This document shows positions 8,721-15,843 of a stretch of DNA of 46,199 nt, one piece after another (position 1 is the first letter of the stretch; the number at the start of each line of letters is the position of its first letter). Below the pieces are notes generated by a model. The model saw only the letters and a program-made list of their open reading frames with translations. It did no database searches and was not told the origin of the DNA. The DNA comes from Ignavibacteriota bacterium. GTDB lineage: Bacteria > Bacteroidota > Ignavibacteria > UBA10030 > SZUA-254. The translations under genes were made by a program, and so were the position numbers. The DNA lies in assembly GCA_025358305.1 (NCBI GenBank), contig JANYJZ010000014.1:1-46199 (forward strand), given 5' to 3'.

Positions 8721-9767
8721 CTATGATGAATGATACTGCGTGCTTTCTTCGCGTACAGCCTGGATGAACGCTTTGACATGGTCGACCGGTATGTCCGGTA
8801 GGATGCCGTGCCCGAGATTGAAGATGTGGCCCGGCCCCCGGCCGAACTTCTTGAGGATGGAGCGCACCTCGCGCCGGATCGTCTCGGGCGAGGCGTACAG
8901 GATCGTCGGATCGAGGTTGCCCTGGAGGGCGACCTTCGCGCCGATGCGCGCGCGCGCATCGTCGATGTCGATGGACCAGTCGAGTCCGACGACGCTGCAC
9001 CCGGTCGCCGCGATCGCCTCAAGCGAGTGGGCACAATCCTTCGCGAACACGATGACCGGCGTCTTCGTCGGTGCGATCTCCCGGACGATCCGTTCGATAT
9101 ACGGAAGGGAGAACTCCCTAAACGCGTCGATCGTGAGGATGCCCCCCCAGGTGTCGAAGATCTGCACGGCCTGTGCGCCCGCTTCGATCTGCGCCTTCAG
9201 GTAGAGCGTGACCGCTCGTGTGAGCTTGTCGAGGAGCGTGTGGGTGAGTTTCGGGTTGTTGTACATCATTTCTTTGATGTACCGGAAATTTCGGGAGCCG
9301 TGCCCCTCGACCATGTACGAGGCGAGCGTCCACGGGGCGCCCGAAAATCCGATGAGCGGGACCCGGCCGCCGAGTTCCTTGCGCACGAGCCTCAGGGCGT
9401 CCATGACGTACCGGAGCTTGTCGTCCGGGTCGGGGACCGCGAGCGCCTCTACGGCCGCTTCGGTCCGGAGCGGCGTGGGGAACTGGGGACCGCCTTTCCC
9501 CTCCTCGATGATGAGAGGCATGCCCATCGCCTCCGGGATGACGAGGATGTCCGAGAAGATGATCGCGGCGTCCACGCCAAGGATGTCGACCGGCTGGAGC
9601 GTCACCTTCGCGGCGAGTTCTGGTGTCTTACAGAGCGTGAGGAAGTCGACGGTCGAGCGCACCTCCCGGTATTCGGGGAGAAATCGGCCCGCCTGGCGCA
9701 TGATCCAGACGGGCGTCCGGGTGACCGGCTCCCGGCGGCATGCTTGGAGAAAGAGTGTGTTGGACAT
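8721..9767 (-). CDS. hemE: uroporphyrinogen decarboxylase
   Basis: A 348-residue enzyme that removes four acetate carboxyls from uroporphyrinogen III to give coproporphyrinogen III. The N-terminal signature PVWIMRQAGRFLPEYRE (near residues 19-35) and GFSGAPWTLASYMVEG (near 140-155) are intact, as is the active-site DAAIIFSDI segment. The frame is open for some 480 bases further upstream, but that stretch overlaps hemD and reads as Arg-rich shadow sequence. The start MSNTLFLQA at 9767 fits the family N-terminus and lies 14 bases after the hemD stop. Confidence 0.96.
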   Translation of the reverse strand: MSNTLFLQACRREPVTRTPVWIMRQAGRFLPEYREVRSTVDFLTLCKTPELAAKVTLQPVDILGVDAAIIFSDILVIPEAMGMPLIIEEGKGGPQFPTPLRTEAAVEALAVPDPDDKLRYVMDALRLVRKELGGRVPLIGFSGAPWTLASYMVEGHGSRNFRYIKEMMYNNPKLTHTLLDKLTRAVTLYLKAQIEAGAQAVQIFDTWGGILTIDAFREFSLPYIERIVREIAPTKTPVIVFAKDCAHSLEAIAATGCSVVGLDWSIDIDDARARIGAKVALQGNLDPTILYASPETIRREVRSILKKFGRGPGHIFNLGHGILPDIPVDHVKAFIQAVREESTQYHSS

Positions 9768-9781
9768 GAGTTCTGTGCGTG

Positions 9782-10579
9782 TTAGGGTTGTACGTTCGCT
9801 TTCTGGAAATACCCGACGATCGCCTCCAGGAGGGCTTCCATCGTTGAATGCGGTGCGACGACCTGCGCCGGAACGCCGGCGGCCTCGAGCGCCGAAGCCG
9901 TCACCGGCCCGATCGCCGCGAACGCGGTCCGGCGTGCGATGGACCGCATGGTTTCGTCGGGGAAGAGGGCGGCGAAGTGGCGCACCGCGCTCGGGCTCGC
10001 GAACGTCACGAGATCGACACCCCCGGTCTTGAGCATTGCCGATATCGTCTCGACGTCCGCCGGCGCGGGCTGGATCGTCCGGTAGACCTCTGCGCATTCG
10101 ACGAGCGCCCCCCGAGAACGCAGGCCTTGGGCGAGGACCTCGGTGCCGAGATTGCCGCGCGGAAAGAGGAACCGCTTCCCCGCGAGCTCCTCGGCAGCGA
10201 TGGCCACCACGAGATCGGCGGCGGTGTACTGTTCCGGGATGCAATGAACGGTGAGGCCGTGGCGTTCGAGTGCTTCCTTCGTTCTCGGTCCCACGGCGTA
10301 GACGGTCATTTGGGCGAGGATCTCCGGTTTGGTCCCGCGCGCCCCCGTCCTGTGGAAGAATCCTTCTGCTCCGTTCGCGCTCGCGAAGAGGAGCCCCTGG
10401 TAGCGTTCGATCGAATCAAGCGCCTTGTCCAGAGCCTCCCACGAGTGGGGAGGGGCGATCTCGATCATGGGGAAGAGGACCGCGCGTCCGTTCCTCTCGA
10501 CGATCGCGCGGACGAACTCCTCCGCCTGGCTGGCGGCGCGCGTCACGAGGATCGTCCTGCCGGTGAGGTCCGGTGTCAT
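9782..10579 (-). CDS. hemD: uroporphyrinogen-III synthase
   Basis: A 265-residue protein of the poorly conserved HemD family, which closes and inverts ring D of hydroxymethylbilane. The N-terminal GRTILVTRAASQAEEF, the mid region RFLFPRGNLGTEVLAQGLRS and the C-terminal DLVTFASPSAVRHFAALF followed by AAIGPVTASALEAAG are typical. It is a stand-alone enzyme, not fused to a methyltransferase or to HemC. The ATG at 10579 overlaps the hemC stop by 4 bases. Confidence 0.93.
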   Translation of the reverse strand: MTPDLTGRTILVTRAASQAEEFVRAIVERNGRAVLFPMIEIAPPHSWEALDKALDSIERYQGLLFASANGAEGFFHRTGARGTKPEILAQMTVYAVGPRTKEALERHGLTVHCIPEQYTAADLVVAIAAEELAGKRFLFPRGNLGTEVLAQGLRSRGALVECAEVYRTIQPAPADVETISAMLKTGGVDLVTFASPSAVRHFAALFPDETMRSIARRTAFAAIGPVTASALEAAGVPAQVVAPHSTMEALLEAIVGYFQKANVQP

Positions 10580-11529
10580 TGCGGGGCCGCCGCGCTGCGG
10601 ATCTCGTCGAGGATGGCCTTGCCGCCGCTCGCGATAAGGGTGCGGGCGAGCTGCTCGCCCAGGGTGCGTGCGTCCTCGGGCGCGCCTTTGATCGAGCCGC
10701 GCACGATCCGCTTGCCGTCGAGGCTGCCGATGATCGCGTCAAGCGAAAGTTCATTGTTCTCGATCCTTCCGTAGGCGCCCAAGGGGATCTGACAGCCCCC
10801 CTCGAGGACCCGAAGGAGCGCGCGTTCGCTCTCGGTGGCCCGAAAGGTGGCCTCGCTGTGTATCGGCTTGAGGAGCGCAAGGACGTCTCGGTCCTCTTCG
10901 CGCAGTTCGAGCCCGAGGGCCCCCTGGCCGACCGCCGGGAGCATATGTTCGAGGGAGATCGTCTCGCTGATCCGCTGGGCCATCTCGAGGCGTACGACCC
11001 CCGCACGGGCGAGGATCATGCCGTCCCAGGAGGAGGCTTCGAGCTTCGCAAAACGGGTGTTGAGATTGCCCCGGAGGTCGATGATCGAGAGATCGGGCCG
11101 GCGGTGGAGGAGCTGCGAGCGCCTCCGGAGGCTCCCGGTCGCGATCGTCCCTCCCTTGGGGACCTCGTCGATCGTCTTGTGGCGCTTGTGCGGATGGGCG
11201 ATGAAGACGTCTCGGACGTCTTCCCGGCGGCTGATCGCGCCGATCGTGAGGCCCGGTGGCAGCGCCGTCGGGACGTCCTTGAGGCTGTGGACGGCGAGGT
11301 CGATGCTTTTGTCGAGAAGGGCGTGCTCGATCTCCTTCGTGAAGAGGCCCTTGTCGCCGATCTGGGAGAGCGGGGAATCAAGGATCGCGTCGCAGGTCGT
11401 CTTGATGATCTCCAAGCGCACCTCGAGGTGCGGGTGGTGTTCTTCGAGGGTCTTCTTCACCCAGTGCGCCTGCCACAGGGCGAGCTGGCTGCCCCGAGAG
11501 CCGATCGTGACGCTAGTCCTTGTTCTCAT
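10576..11529 (-). CDS. hemC: porphobilinogen deaminase (hydroxymethylbilane synthase)
   Basis: A 317-residue enzyme that polymerises four porphobilinogen units. Asp85 in VHSLKDVPT is the catalytic acid, and Cys246 in LEGGCQIPLG is the attachment point of the dipyrromethane cofactor. The N-terminus GSRGSQLALWQA is the family's opening motif. I chose the ATG at 11529 because it begins nine residues before that motif; the in-frame extension upstream overlaps the hemA coding sequence and has no family match. The start overlaps the 3' end of hemA by 17 bases. Confidence 0.96.
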   Translation of the reverse strand: MRTRTSVTIGSRGSQLALWQAHWVKKTLEEHHPHLEVRLEIIKTTCDAILDSPLSQIGDKGLFTKEIEHALLDKSIDLAVHSLKDVPTALPPGLTIGAISRREDVRDVFIAHPHKRHKTIDEVPKGGTIATGSLRRRSQLLHRRPDLSIIDLRGNLNTRFAKLEASSWDGMILARAGVVRLEMAQRISETISLEHMLPAVGQGALGLELREEDRDVLALLKPIHSEATFRATESERALLRVLEGGCQIPLGAYGRIENNELSLDAIIGSLDGKRIVRGSIKGAPEDARTLGEQLARTLIASGGKAILDEIRSAAAPQ

Positions 11530-12799
11530 GATGTGTGCGTTTGTCGAGTCCGAAAAGATGGCGGATGAAGTAGACCTTCGTGCGGGTATCATCCGACGCG
11601 TGTTCCCCCGTGCCGTTCTTCAGATTTGACATGGGGGCGTGGAGGATCTTGTTGATGATGCGTTTTGTCAGCATGTCGACGGCTTCGCTGGTCACCGGGT
11701 CGAAGTGGTGGCTGTGTTTGCCGACTTCCTCGCTCCGGATCGCCTCGAACGCTTCCCGAAGCTCGACGATGGTGGGGCTCACGTCCAGGGACGCGTGCCA
11801 CTGTTCGAATACGGCCGCTTCCTCGTTGATGATCCGTTCCACTTTCGGCGTCTGGGCCCGGCGGTGGGAGAGGTTACCGTCGATGATCTGGTTCAGTCCG
11901 TCGATATCATGGAGGAAGACGTTGTCGATCGTGTTCGCCGCGGGGTCGATGTTTCTGGGGACGCCGATGTCGATGATGAACAGCGGGCTGTTCCCCCTGC
12001 TCTTCATGGCCTGGCGCAGAGCCGGGGCGGTCAGGACGTGGGTGTTGCTGTTCACGGAGCTGATGAGGATGTCGACGCCCTGGAGTTCCAAGGCAAACCG
12101 CTCGAAGTCGACGACGACGCCGCCGAGGATCTCCGCAAGATGTTCTGCGTGCGCCCGAGTCCGATTGGCGAAGATCATCTTCCCGAGGTTCCTCCCCTTG
12201 AGGTGCTTCGCGGTGAGCTTGCCTGTCTCGCCCGCGCCGATGAGCATCGCGGTGCGCCGCGAGAGGTCTTCGAAGATTTTCGAGGCGAGCTCCGCAGCCG
12301 CGTAGCTCACGGACACGGCCCCCTCGCCGATCTCGGTCTCCGAGCGCGACCGTTTGCCGACATGGAGCGCCGTGTTGTAGAGCCGGTTCAGGAGGATGCC
12401 CGTGCAGTGGTTCGCCTGGGCGCACGCAAAGGCTTCCTTCACCTGGTTGATGATCTGGACGTCGCCGAGGACCATGGAGTCGATGCCGGAAACGACGCGG
12501 TAAAGCTGCCGGACGGCATCCATGCCCGAGTAGGAGTAGAAATGCTCGTCGCGGAACGCCTCGGCGGCGTTCTTTTTCGCCGCGAGCGTCGGCCAGAGCG
12601 GCGACCCGTTCGTCACGCCGGGTGCGGGGACGTAGTAGAGCTCGGTCCTGTTGCAGGTGGAGACGAGGGCGCATTCGGCCATCCGGCCCTCCTTCAGGGA
12701 GGCGAGGACCCCGGGCAGCTCCGCGTCGGAGAACCAGAGCTTTTCCCGGACCTCGATCGGAGCGGTGCGGTGGTTGATGCCGAGGCAGTGGATGTTCAT
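11513..12799 (-). CDS. hemA: glutamyl-tRNA reductase
   Basis: A 428-residue enzyme that reduces glutamyl-tRNA to glutamate-1-semialdehyde, the committed step of C5-pathway heme synthesis. The N-terminal GINHRTAPIEVREKL and the nucleophile Cys49 in STCNRTELYY are present. The NADPH-binding AMLIGAGETGKLTAKHL lies near residue 185-200, and the C-terminal dimerisation helices follow. It needs a partner HemL aminomutase, which is not encoded in this window. It lies 34 bases downstream of the HemX/CcsA-like gene, an association also found in other lineages where HemX influences HemA levels. Confidence 0.97.
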   Translation of the reverse strand: MNIHCLGINHRTAPIEVREKLWFSDAELPGVLASLKEGRMAECALVSTCNRTELYYVPAPGVTNGSPLWPTLAAKKNAAEAFRDEHFYSYSGMDAVRQLYRVVSGIDSMVLGDVQIINQVKEAFACAQANHCTGILLNRLYNTALHVGKRSRSETEIGEGAVSVSYAAAELASKIFEDLSRRTAMLIGAGETGKLTAKHLKGRNLGKMIFANRTRAHAEHLAEILGGVVVDFERFALELQGVDILISSVNSNTHVLTAPALRQAMKSRGNSPLFIIDIGVPRNIDPAANTIDNVFLHDIDGLNQIIDGNLSHRRAQTPKVERIINEEAAVFEQWHASLDVSPTIVELREAFEAIRSEEVGKHSHHFDPVTSEAVDMLTKRIINKILHAPMSNLKNGTGEHASDDTRTKVYFIRHLFGLDKRTHHENKD

Positions 12800-12833
12800 G
12801 CGGGGTCGGACCCCTTGCAGTCGCGGTTTGGCA

Positions 12834-13658
12834 TCAATAGAACTTATGGAAGCCGGTGAAGAACATGTTCACGATGCTCATGGAAAAAAGCGCGATGGCG
12901 AACCCCGCGACGGAAAGAACCATGATCCGCCTTCCCTGCCAGCCGGCGATCTGCTTCGCGCCGAGCCCGACGGCGTAGATGCACCAGATCGCGACCGTGC
13001 CGAGGAGCTTCGGATCGGTGTAGGAATAATCGACGATCGCGCGCGGGAGCCAGATGAGGCCGACGATGATCGCGACCGTCAGAAGGAGGAAACCCGAGAG
13101 CGTTGCGGTGAAGCTCATCCGTTCGAGCATCTCCAAATTCGGGAGGCGCTTGTAGATGACACTGAAATGGCTCGATTTGATATCATGGTAGAGCATGAGA
13201 TAGAGAAAACCGTAGACGGCCGAGATCGTGATGGCGGCATAGCCAAAAAGGGCGCTGAACACGTGAAAACCGAGGAGGTTGCTCCGGAGGATCGGGGGTA
13301 TCTCCCCCAGTTCCCTGATGAAGAGCGAAGAGAGGAGCTGGAAGAAGAAGGGAAAGATGAGGATGAAGTACCCCGTCGCGGTGTTCTTCGTCTTGAGCTC
13401 GATGAGGGCGTAGACCAAGGCCACCGTCAAGGACATGAGGGACAGGATCTCGAAGATGGAGGTGATCGGCGGATGACCGTACTCGACGGACCGGAGAACG
13501 ATATAGAGGATGTGGCAGGCGATCGTGCCGAACAGGAGAGGCGTCTTGATTGCTTCCGCCTCTTTGACGCTGCTGAAAAATGCACGGGCATAGGCCCAAA
13601 TAGTTCCGAAGTAGAGTATCGGAAGCAGAATTTGCAGAGCGGCAGTCAGAAGATGCAT
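12834..13658 (-). CDS. HemX/CcsA-like cytochrome c assembly membrane protein
   Basis: A 274-residue protein with about eight membrane segments and the CcsA/HemX fold. The C-terminal half has DPKLLGTVAIWCIYAVGLG, the helix equivalent to the DPKE...W..Y part of CcsA. The tryptophan-rich WWD heme-handling segment of true CcsA is not recognisable: only single tryptophans occur in GLIWLP and IWCIY. It therefore looks more like the HemX type, which affects HemA abundance in Bacillus, than a full heme-ligating CcsA. It is the first gene of the heme operon, 20 bases downstream of the predicted transcription start. Confidence 0.85.
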   Translation of the reverse strand: MHLLTAALQILLPILYFGTIWAYARAFFSSVKEAEAIKTPLLFGTIACHILYIVLRSVEYGHPPITSIFEILSLMSLTVALVYALIELKTKNTATGYFILIFPFFFQLLSSLFIRELGEIPPILRSNLLGFHVFSALFGYAAITISAVYGFLYLMLYHDIKSSHFSVIYKRLPNLEMLERMSFTATLSGFLLLTVAIIVGLIWLPRAIVDYSYTDPKLLGTVAIWCIYAVGLGAKQIAGWQGRRIMVLSVAGFAIALFSMSIVNMFFTGFHKFY

Positions 13659-13684
13659 GTCGGTTCCGTAGGTATGCTTCTCAG

Positions 13685-13713
13685 AAGATACTCAAATCGA
13701 CGGCCATTTTCAA
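13685..13713 (-). promoter_or_regulatory. sigma-70-type promoter of the heme operon
   Basis: On the minus strand TTGAAA (13713-13708) is followed after exactly 17 bases by TATCTT (13690-13685), putting the start of transcription near 13678, about 20 bases before the ATG of the first heme operon gene. Directly upstream of the -35, ACGAC (13721-13725) and GTCGT (13731-13735) form a small inverted repeat that could be a regulator site. The hexamers are seen; promoter activity is inferred. Confidence 0.7.
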
Positions 13714-14013
13714 ACGCCGAACGACGTTGGGTCGTGGGAACTACAACGCTGGTATGCACGAGATTGATGTCCCTTCCGACATTACGTCGACCTTGACCGC
13801 TCCCTGCTTCGTGATCGCACATGCTCTTTCGCACCGCAGTGATGAGATGTATCAGGGGAAGAAGTCTGTACCACATGCAATCGTTCCAGTATTCGTACAA
13901 GAAGTCCTCGCGACATCGATCGATGTCGGAGGCCCTCAAGGGTGCGGAACGTACACATGCATACTTCAGGTTCTCTCATAATGGCTGGAAGACGTGAAAG
14001 AGGGTAACATAGA
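13714..14013. other. non-coding stretch with a perfect 18-bp palindrome
   Basis: This stretch between the divergent heme operon and the hip cassette is less GC-rich than its surroundings and holds no convincing gene; the short open frames in it have no recognisable content. At 13911-13928 lies CGACATCGATCGATGTCG, a perfect 18-bp palindrome with no spacer. It may be a protein-binding site, a remnant of integration or chance. Nothing else in the stretch could be identified. Confidence 0.5.
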
Positions 14014-14031
14014 AGTGCAAGATATTGCACT
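14014..14031. promoter_or_regulatory. operator-like inverted repeat 1 (putative HipB site)
   Basis: AGTGCAA-GATA-TTGCACT is a perfect inverted repeat with 7-base arms and a 4-base spacer. The same 18-bp layout recurs at 14106-14123 and 14167-14184 around the hip promoter. HipB-type antitoxins bind such repeats and repress their own operon, so these are the natural candidates for its operators. This is the most distal and most perfect copy. Confidence 0.65.
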
Positions 14032-14044
14032 ATATGTCTTTACC

Positions 14045-14062
14045 TTCGACACTTTTGTCGAA
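14045..14062. repeat. second type of 7-4-7 inverted repeat
   Basis: TTCGACA-CTTT-TGTCGAA is a perfect inverted repeat with the same 7-4-7 geometry as the hip operators but a different half-site. It lies between operator copies 1 and 2. It may bind a second regulator or form a short hairpin; it is too AT-rich and lacks the U-run needed for a convincing terminator. Confidence 0.5.
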
Positions 14063-14105
14063 TTTAGGTTCGTGCTCACTACTCGTACATAACATTCTGC
14101 AAATA

Positions 14106-14123
14106 AGTGCAATATAGTGCACA
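14106..14123. promoter_or_regulatory. operator-like inverted repeat 2 (putative HipB site)
   Basis: AGTGCAA-TATA-GTGCACA repeats the left half-site of copy 1 exactly and keeps five of seven positions of the right half. It ends seven bases before the -35 hexamer of the hip promoter, a position from which bound HipB could block RNA polymerase. Confidence 0.65.
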
Positions 14124-14129
14124 ATAGAC

Positions 14130-14158
14130 TTGACTTTTCACGTAAAGTCTCCTATGTT
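14130..14158 (+). promoter_or_regulatory. sigma-70-type promoter of hipBST
   Basis: TTGACT (14130-14135) and TATGTT (14153-14158) are separated by 17 bases. The predicted start near 14165 lies at the edge of operator copy 3, and copy 2 lies just upstream. The promoter is thus bracketed by operator-like repeats, as expected for an autorepressed toxin-antitoxin operon. Confidence 0.75.
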
Positions 14159-14166
14159 GGCTTAGA

Positions 14167-14184
14167 AGTGCATTATATGACACT
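14167..14184. promoter_or_regulatory. operator-like inverted repeat 3 (putative HipB site)
   Basis: AGTGCAT-TATA-TGACACT keeps the outer AGTG...CACT of the repeat and the TATA spacer of copy 2, and is the most degenerate copy. It covers the predicted transcription start and ends 13 bases before the hipB start codon. Confidence 0.55.
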
Positions 14185-14197
14185 ATTGTGAATTGTT

Positions 14198-14404
14198 ATG
14201 TCAGAATTGGATGAAATAGTAACCGTCATCAAGGAGCGAAGGAAACTCCTCGGTGTCAACCAAGAAGATCTTGCCCACATCGCGGGGATCTCCGTTCGAC
14301 GATTGAAAGCCGTAGAGTCCGGCGTCGCTAATCCAAGTTTCGCGCTTCTTCTCAAGATCCTTGGTGCGCTTGGGATGACGCTCAGGGTGGGCACGAAGCC
14401 ATGA
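14198..14404 (+). CDS. hipB: HipB-type antitoxin, XRE-family DNA-binding protein
   Basis: A 68-residue protein that is essentially one helix-turn-helix domain. Helices run from ELDEIVTVIKERRKLLG through VNQEDLAHIAGISVRRLKAVESG (recognition region about residues 24-43) to ANPSFALLLKILGALG. It should dimerise and bind the three 18-bp inverted repeats upstream. In HipBST modules HipB is the repressor while HipS does the neutralising. No good Shine-Dalgarno precedes the ATG. The stop overlaps the next start as ATGA, so all three genes are translationally coupled. Confidence 0.88.
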   Translation: MSELDEIVTVIKERRKLLGVNQEDLAHIAGISVRRLKAVESGVANPSFALLLKILGALGMTLRVGTKP

Positions 14405-14724
14405 TGGAACGACGCGGAAAGGTGTATTACGACGGCACGCTTGCCGGCACCATCATCAAGCGCGGAGATGAGTACATCTTCCGGTATGAGCCAACATATC
14501 TCGCAGATGCCTCCTTGCCGGCGATCAGCCTCACGCTTCCCAGGACGCAGGCCGAGTACCGGTCAGCGGCGCTCTTCCCCTTCTTTTTTGGCCTCCTCTC
14601 CGAAGGTGAGAACATGACGCTCCAATGCCGAACTCTGAAGATCGACGAGACGGATCACTTTACCCGTCTCTTGAAGACGGCGGCGACAGATACGATCGGC
14701 GCGGTGACGGTAGTCGAAGAATGA
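14401..14724 (+). CDS. hipS: HipS-like antitoxin (stand-alone HipA N-subdomain 1)
   Basis: A 107-residue protein corresponding to the first N-terminal subdomain of HipA (Couple_hipA type). It has GKVYYDGTLAGTIIKRGDEYIFRYE in the first third, SLPAISLTLPR near 38-48, LFPFFFGLLSEGENM near 58-72 and the closing DTIGAVTVVEE. In the E. coli O127:H6 HipBST system this piece is split from the kinase and acts as the antitoxin, inserting a conserved tryptophan into the HipT active site. This protein has no tryptophan at all; the corresponding position appears to be Leu or Phe in FFFGLL. The start at 14401 overlaps the hipB stop; an ATG three bases later is an equal alternative. Confidence 0.85.
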   Translation: MMERRGKVYYDGTLAGTIIKRGDEYIFRYEPTYLADASLPAISLTLPRTQAEYRSAALFPFFFGLLSEGENMTLQCRTLKIDETDHFTRLLKTAATDTIGAVTVVEE

Positions 14725-15743
14725 ACGCGCTCACCGTCTGCCCAGGTTGTCTCCGGGACCAGCATACGAGCTACTGCCCAGCCTGCCGCAGGAACCTTTT
14801 CGGCGGGGTCCCTGTCAGTCACGTTCTGCCCTTTACCCGGCCCGAATACAACGCGCGCAAAGCGCAGAGTGCCGGTGAACGAATGTCTATTTCCGGCGTC
14901 CAGACGAAACACTCCCTGCGGCTCGCGTCGGGTAGCTTGGTGCTCACGGAGCGAGGAGGAGAGTACATTCTCAAGCCGGTCCCGCATGGGTCGTTCGAGC
15001 GGCTCGATCTCCTGCCTGCCAATGAACACGTGACGATGCAGATCGCCTCTCAGGTCTTCGGTATCTCGACCGCGATCAACGGGCTTGTCTTTTTTCCGGA
15101 CGGGACGCCCGCCTACCTCACGCGCAGGTTTGACGTGCTTGCCGATGGGAAGAAGCGGGGCCAGGAGGATTTTGCACAGTTCGCTGGCCGGACGGCGGAA
15201 TCAGCTGGGAAAAACTATAAGTACGACTTCTCCTATGAGGAGATCGGTGAACTCCTTAAGCGGTATGTCGGCGCATATCAAGTGGAAGTGGAAAAGCTCT
15301 TTACCCAGATCCTCTTCAGCTACGTTGTGCAGAACGGGGACGCGCACCTGAAGAACTTCTCGCTTTTCCGGTCAGAAAAGTTTGGCGACCACCTCATGGC
15401 GCCCGCCTACGACCTCCTCAACACGCGGATCCACGTGCCGGTGGAGCCGGATACCGCGCTGAACCTCTTTAAAGGGGATTTCACCACCGACAGCTCTGCG
15501 GTGAACGGGAAGTACTGCCAGGACGACTTTACTGAACTCGGCCGCAGATTCGGGATGCAGGAGGAGCGTGTCAAACGGATCATGGGGAGGTTCGCCATGC
15601 CTGCTCTCCCGGGCGTCCAGCGGCTGCTCGACAGGTCGTTCCTCCCTCCTGATGTTCGGGAAACCTACCTGGCGCATGTTCGGCAGCGGATCGGACGTCT
15701 GGAGTACTCAGACAAATCTGAATTTCCACCATCATCAGGATGA
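14721..15743 (+). CDS. hipT: HipT-like serine/threonine kinase toxin with N-terminal Cys4 motif
   Basis: A 340-residue HipA-fold kinase lacking the first N-subdomain. The gly-rich loop reads MSISGVQTKHSL with Ser56 and Ser58, the double autophosphorylation site (SIS) described for HipT. The catalytic Asp207 lies in NGDAHLKN and the metal-binding Asp231 in APAYDLLN; Glu103 in NEHV completes the active site. All look intact, so the toxin should be active. Residues 7-22 hold CPGC and CPAC, a likely zinc ribbon seen in HipT relatives of the Bacteroidota. Known HipT phosphorylates tryptophanyl-tRNA synthetase; the target here is unknown. The ATG overlaps the hipS stop as ATGA; the frame can be read further upstream, but only inside hipS. 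Confidence 0.9.
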   Translation: MNALTVCPGCLRDQHTSYCPACRRNLFGGVPVSHVLPFTRPEYNARKAQSAGERMSISGVQTKHSLRLASGSLVLTERGGEYILKPVPHGSFERLDLLPANEHVTMQIASQVFGISTAINGLVFFPDGTPAYLTRRFDVLADGKKRGQEDFAQFAGRTAESAGKNYKYDFSYEEIGELLKRYVGAYQVEVEKLFTQILFSYVVQNGDAHLKNFSLFRSEKFGDHLMAPAYDLLNTRIHVPVEPDTALNLFKGDFTTDSSAVNGKYCQDDFTELGRRFGMQEERVKRIMGRFAMPALPGVQRLLDRSFLPPDVRETYLAHVRQRIGRLEYSDKSEFPPSSG

Positions 15744-15764
15744 TTCGGTCCCACGGCCGCAGGA

Positions 15765-15793
15765 TTGCAACTCGAAACCCCCTTTAGTATATT
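15765..15793 (+). promoter_or_regulatory. sigma-70-type promoter of the M20 peptidase gene
   Basis: TTGCAA (15765-15770) and TATATT (15788-15793) are spaced by 17 bases, giving a start near 15800 and a leader of about 44 bases before the peptidase ATG at 15844. The -10 is an excellent match. It lies just after the hipT stop, so the peptidase is independent of the toxin-antitoxin operon. Confidence 0.65.
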
Positions 15794-15843
15794 GGATTGC
15801 ATTCGCAGGGTGTATGCTCCTATGACCACGTAAAGGCTATCTC

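Noticed and set aside
9768-10244. N-terminal extension of the hemE frame
   Set aside because: It overlaps hemD and has no family match; the family N-terminus begins at 9767.
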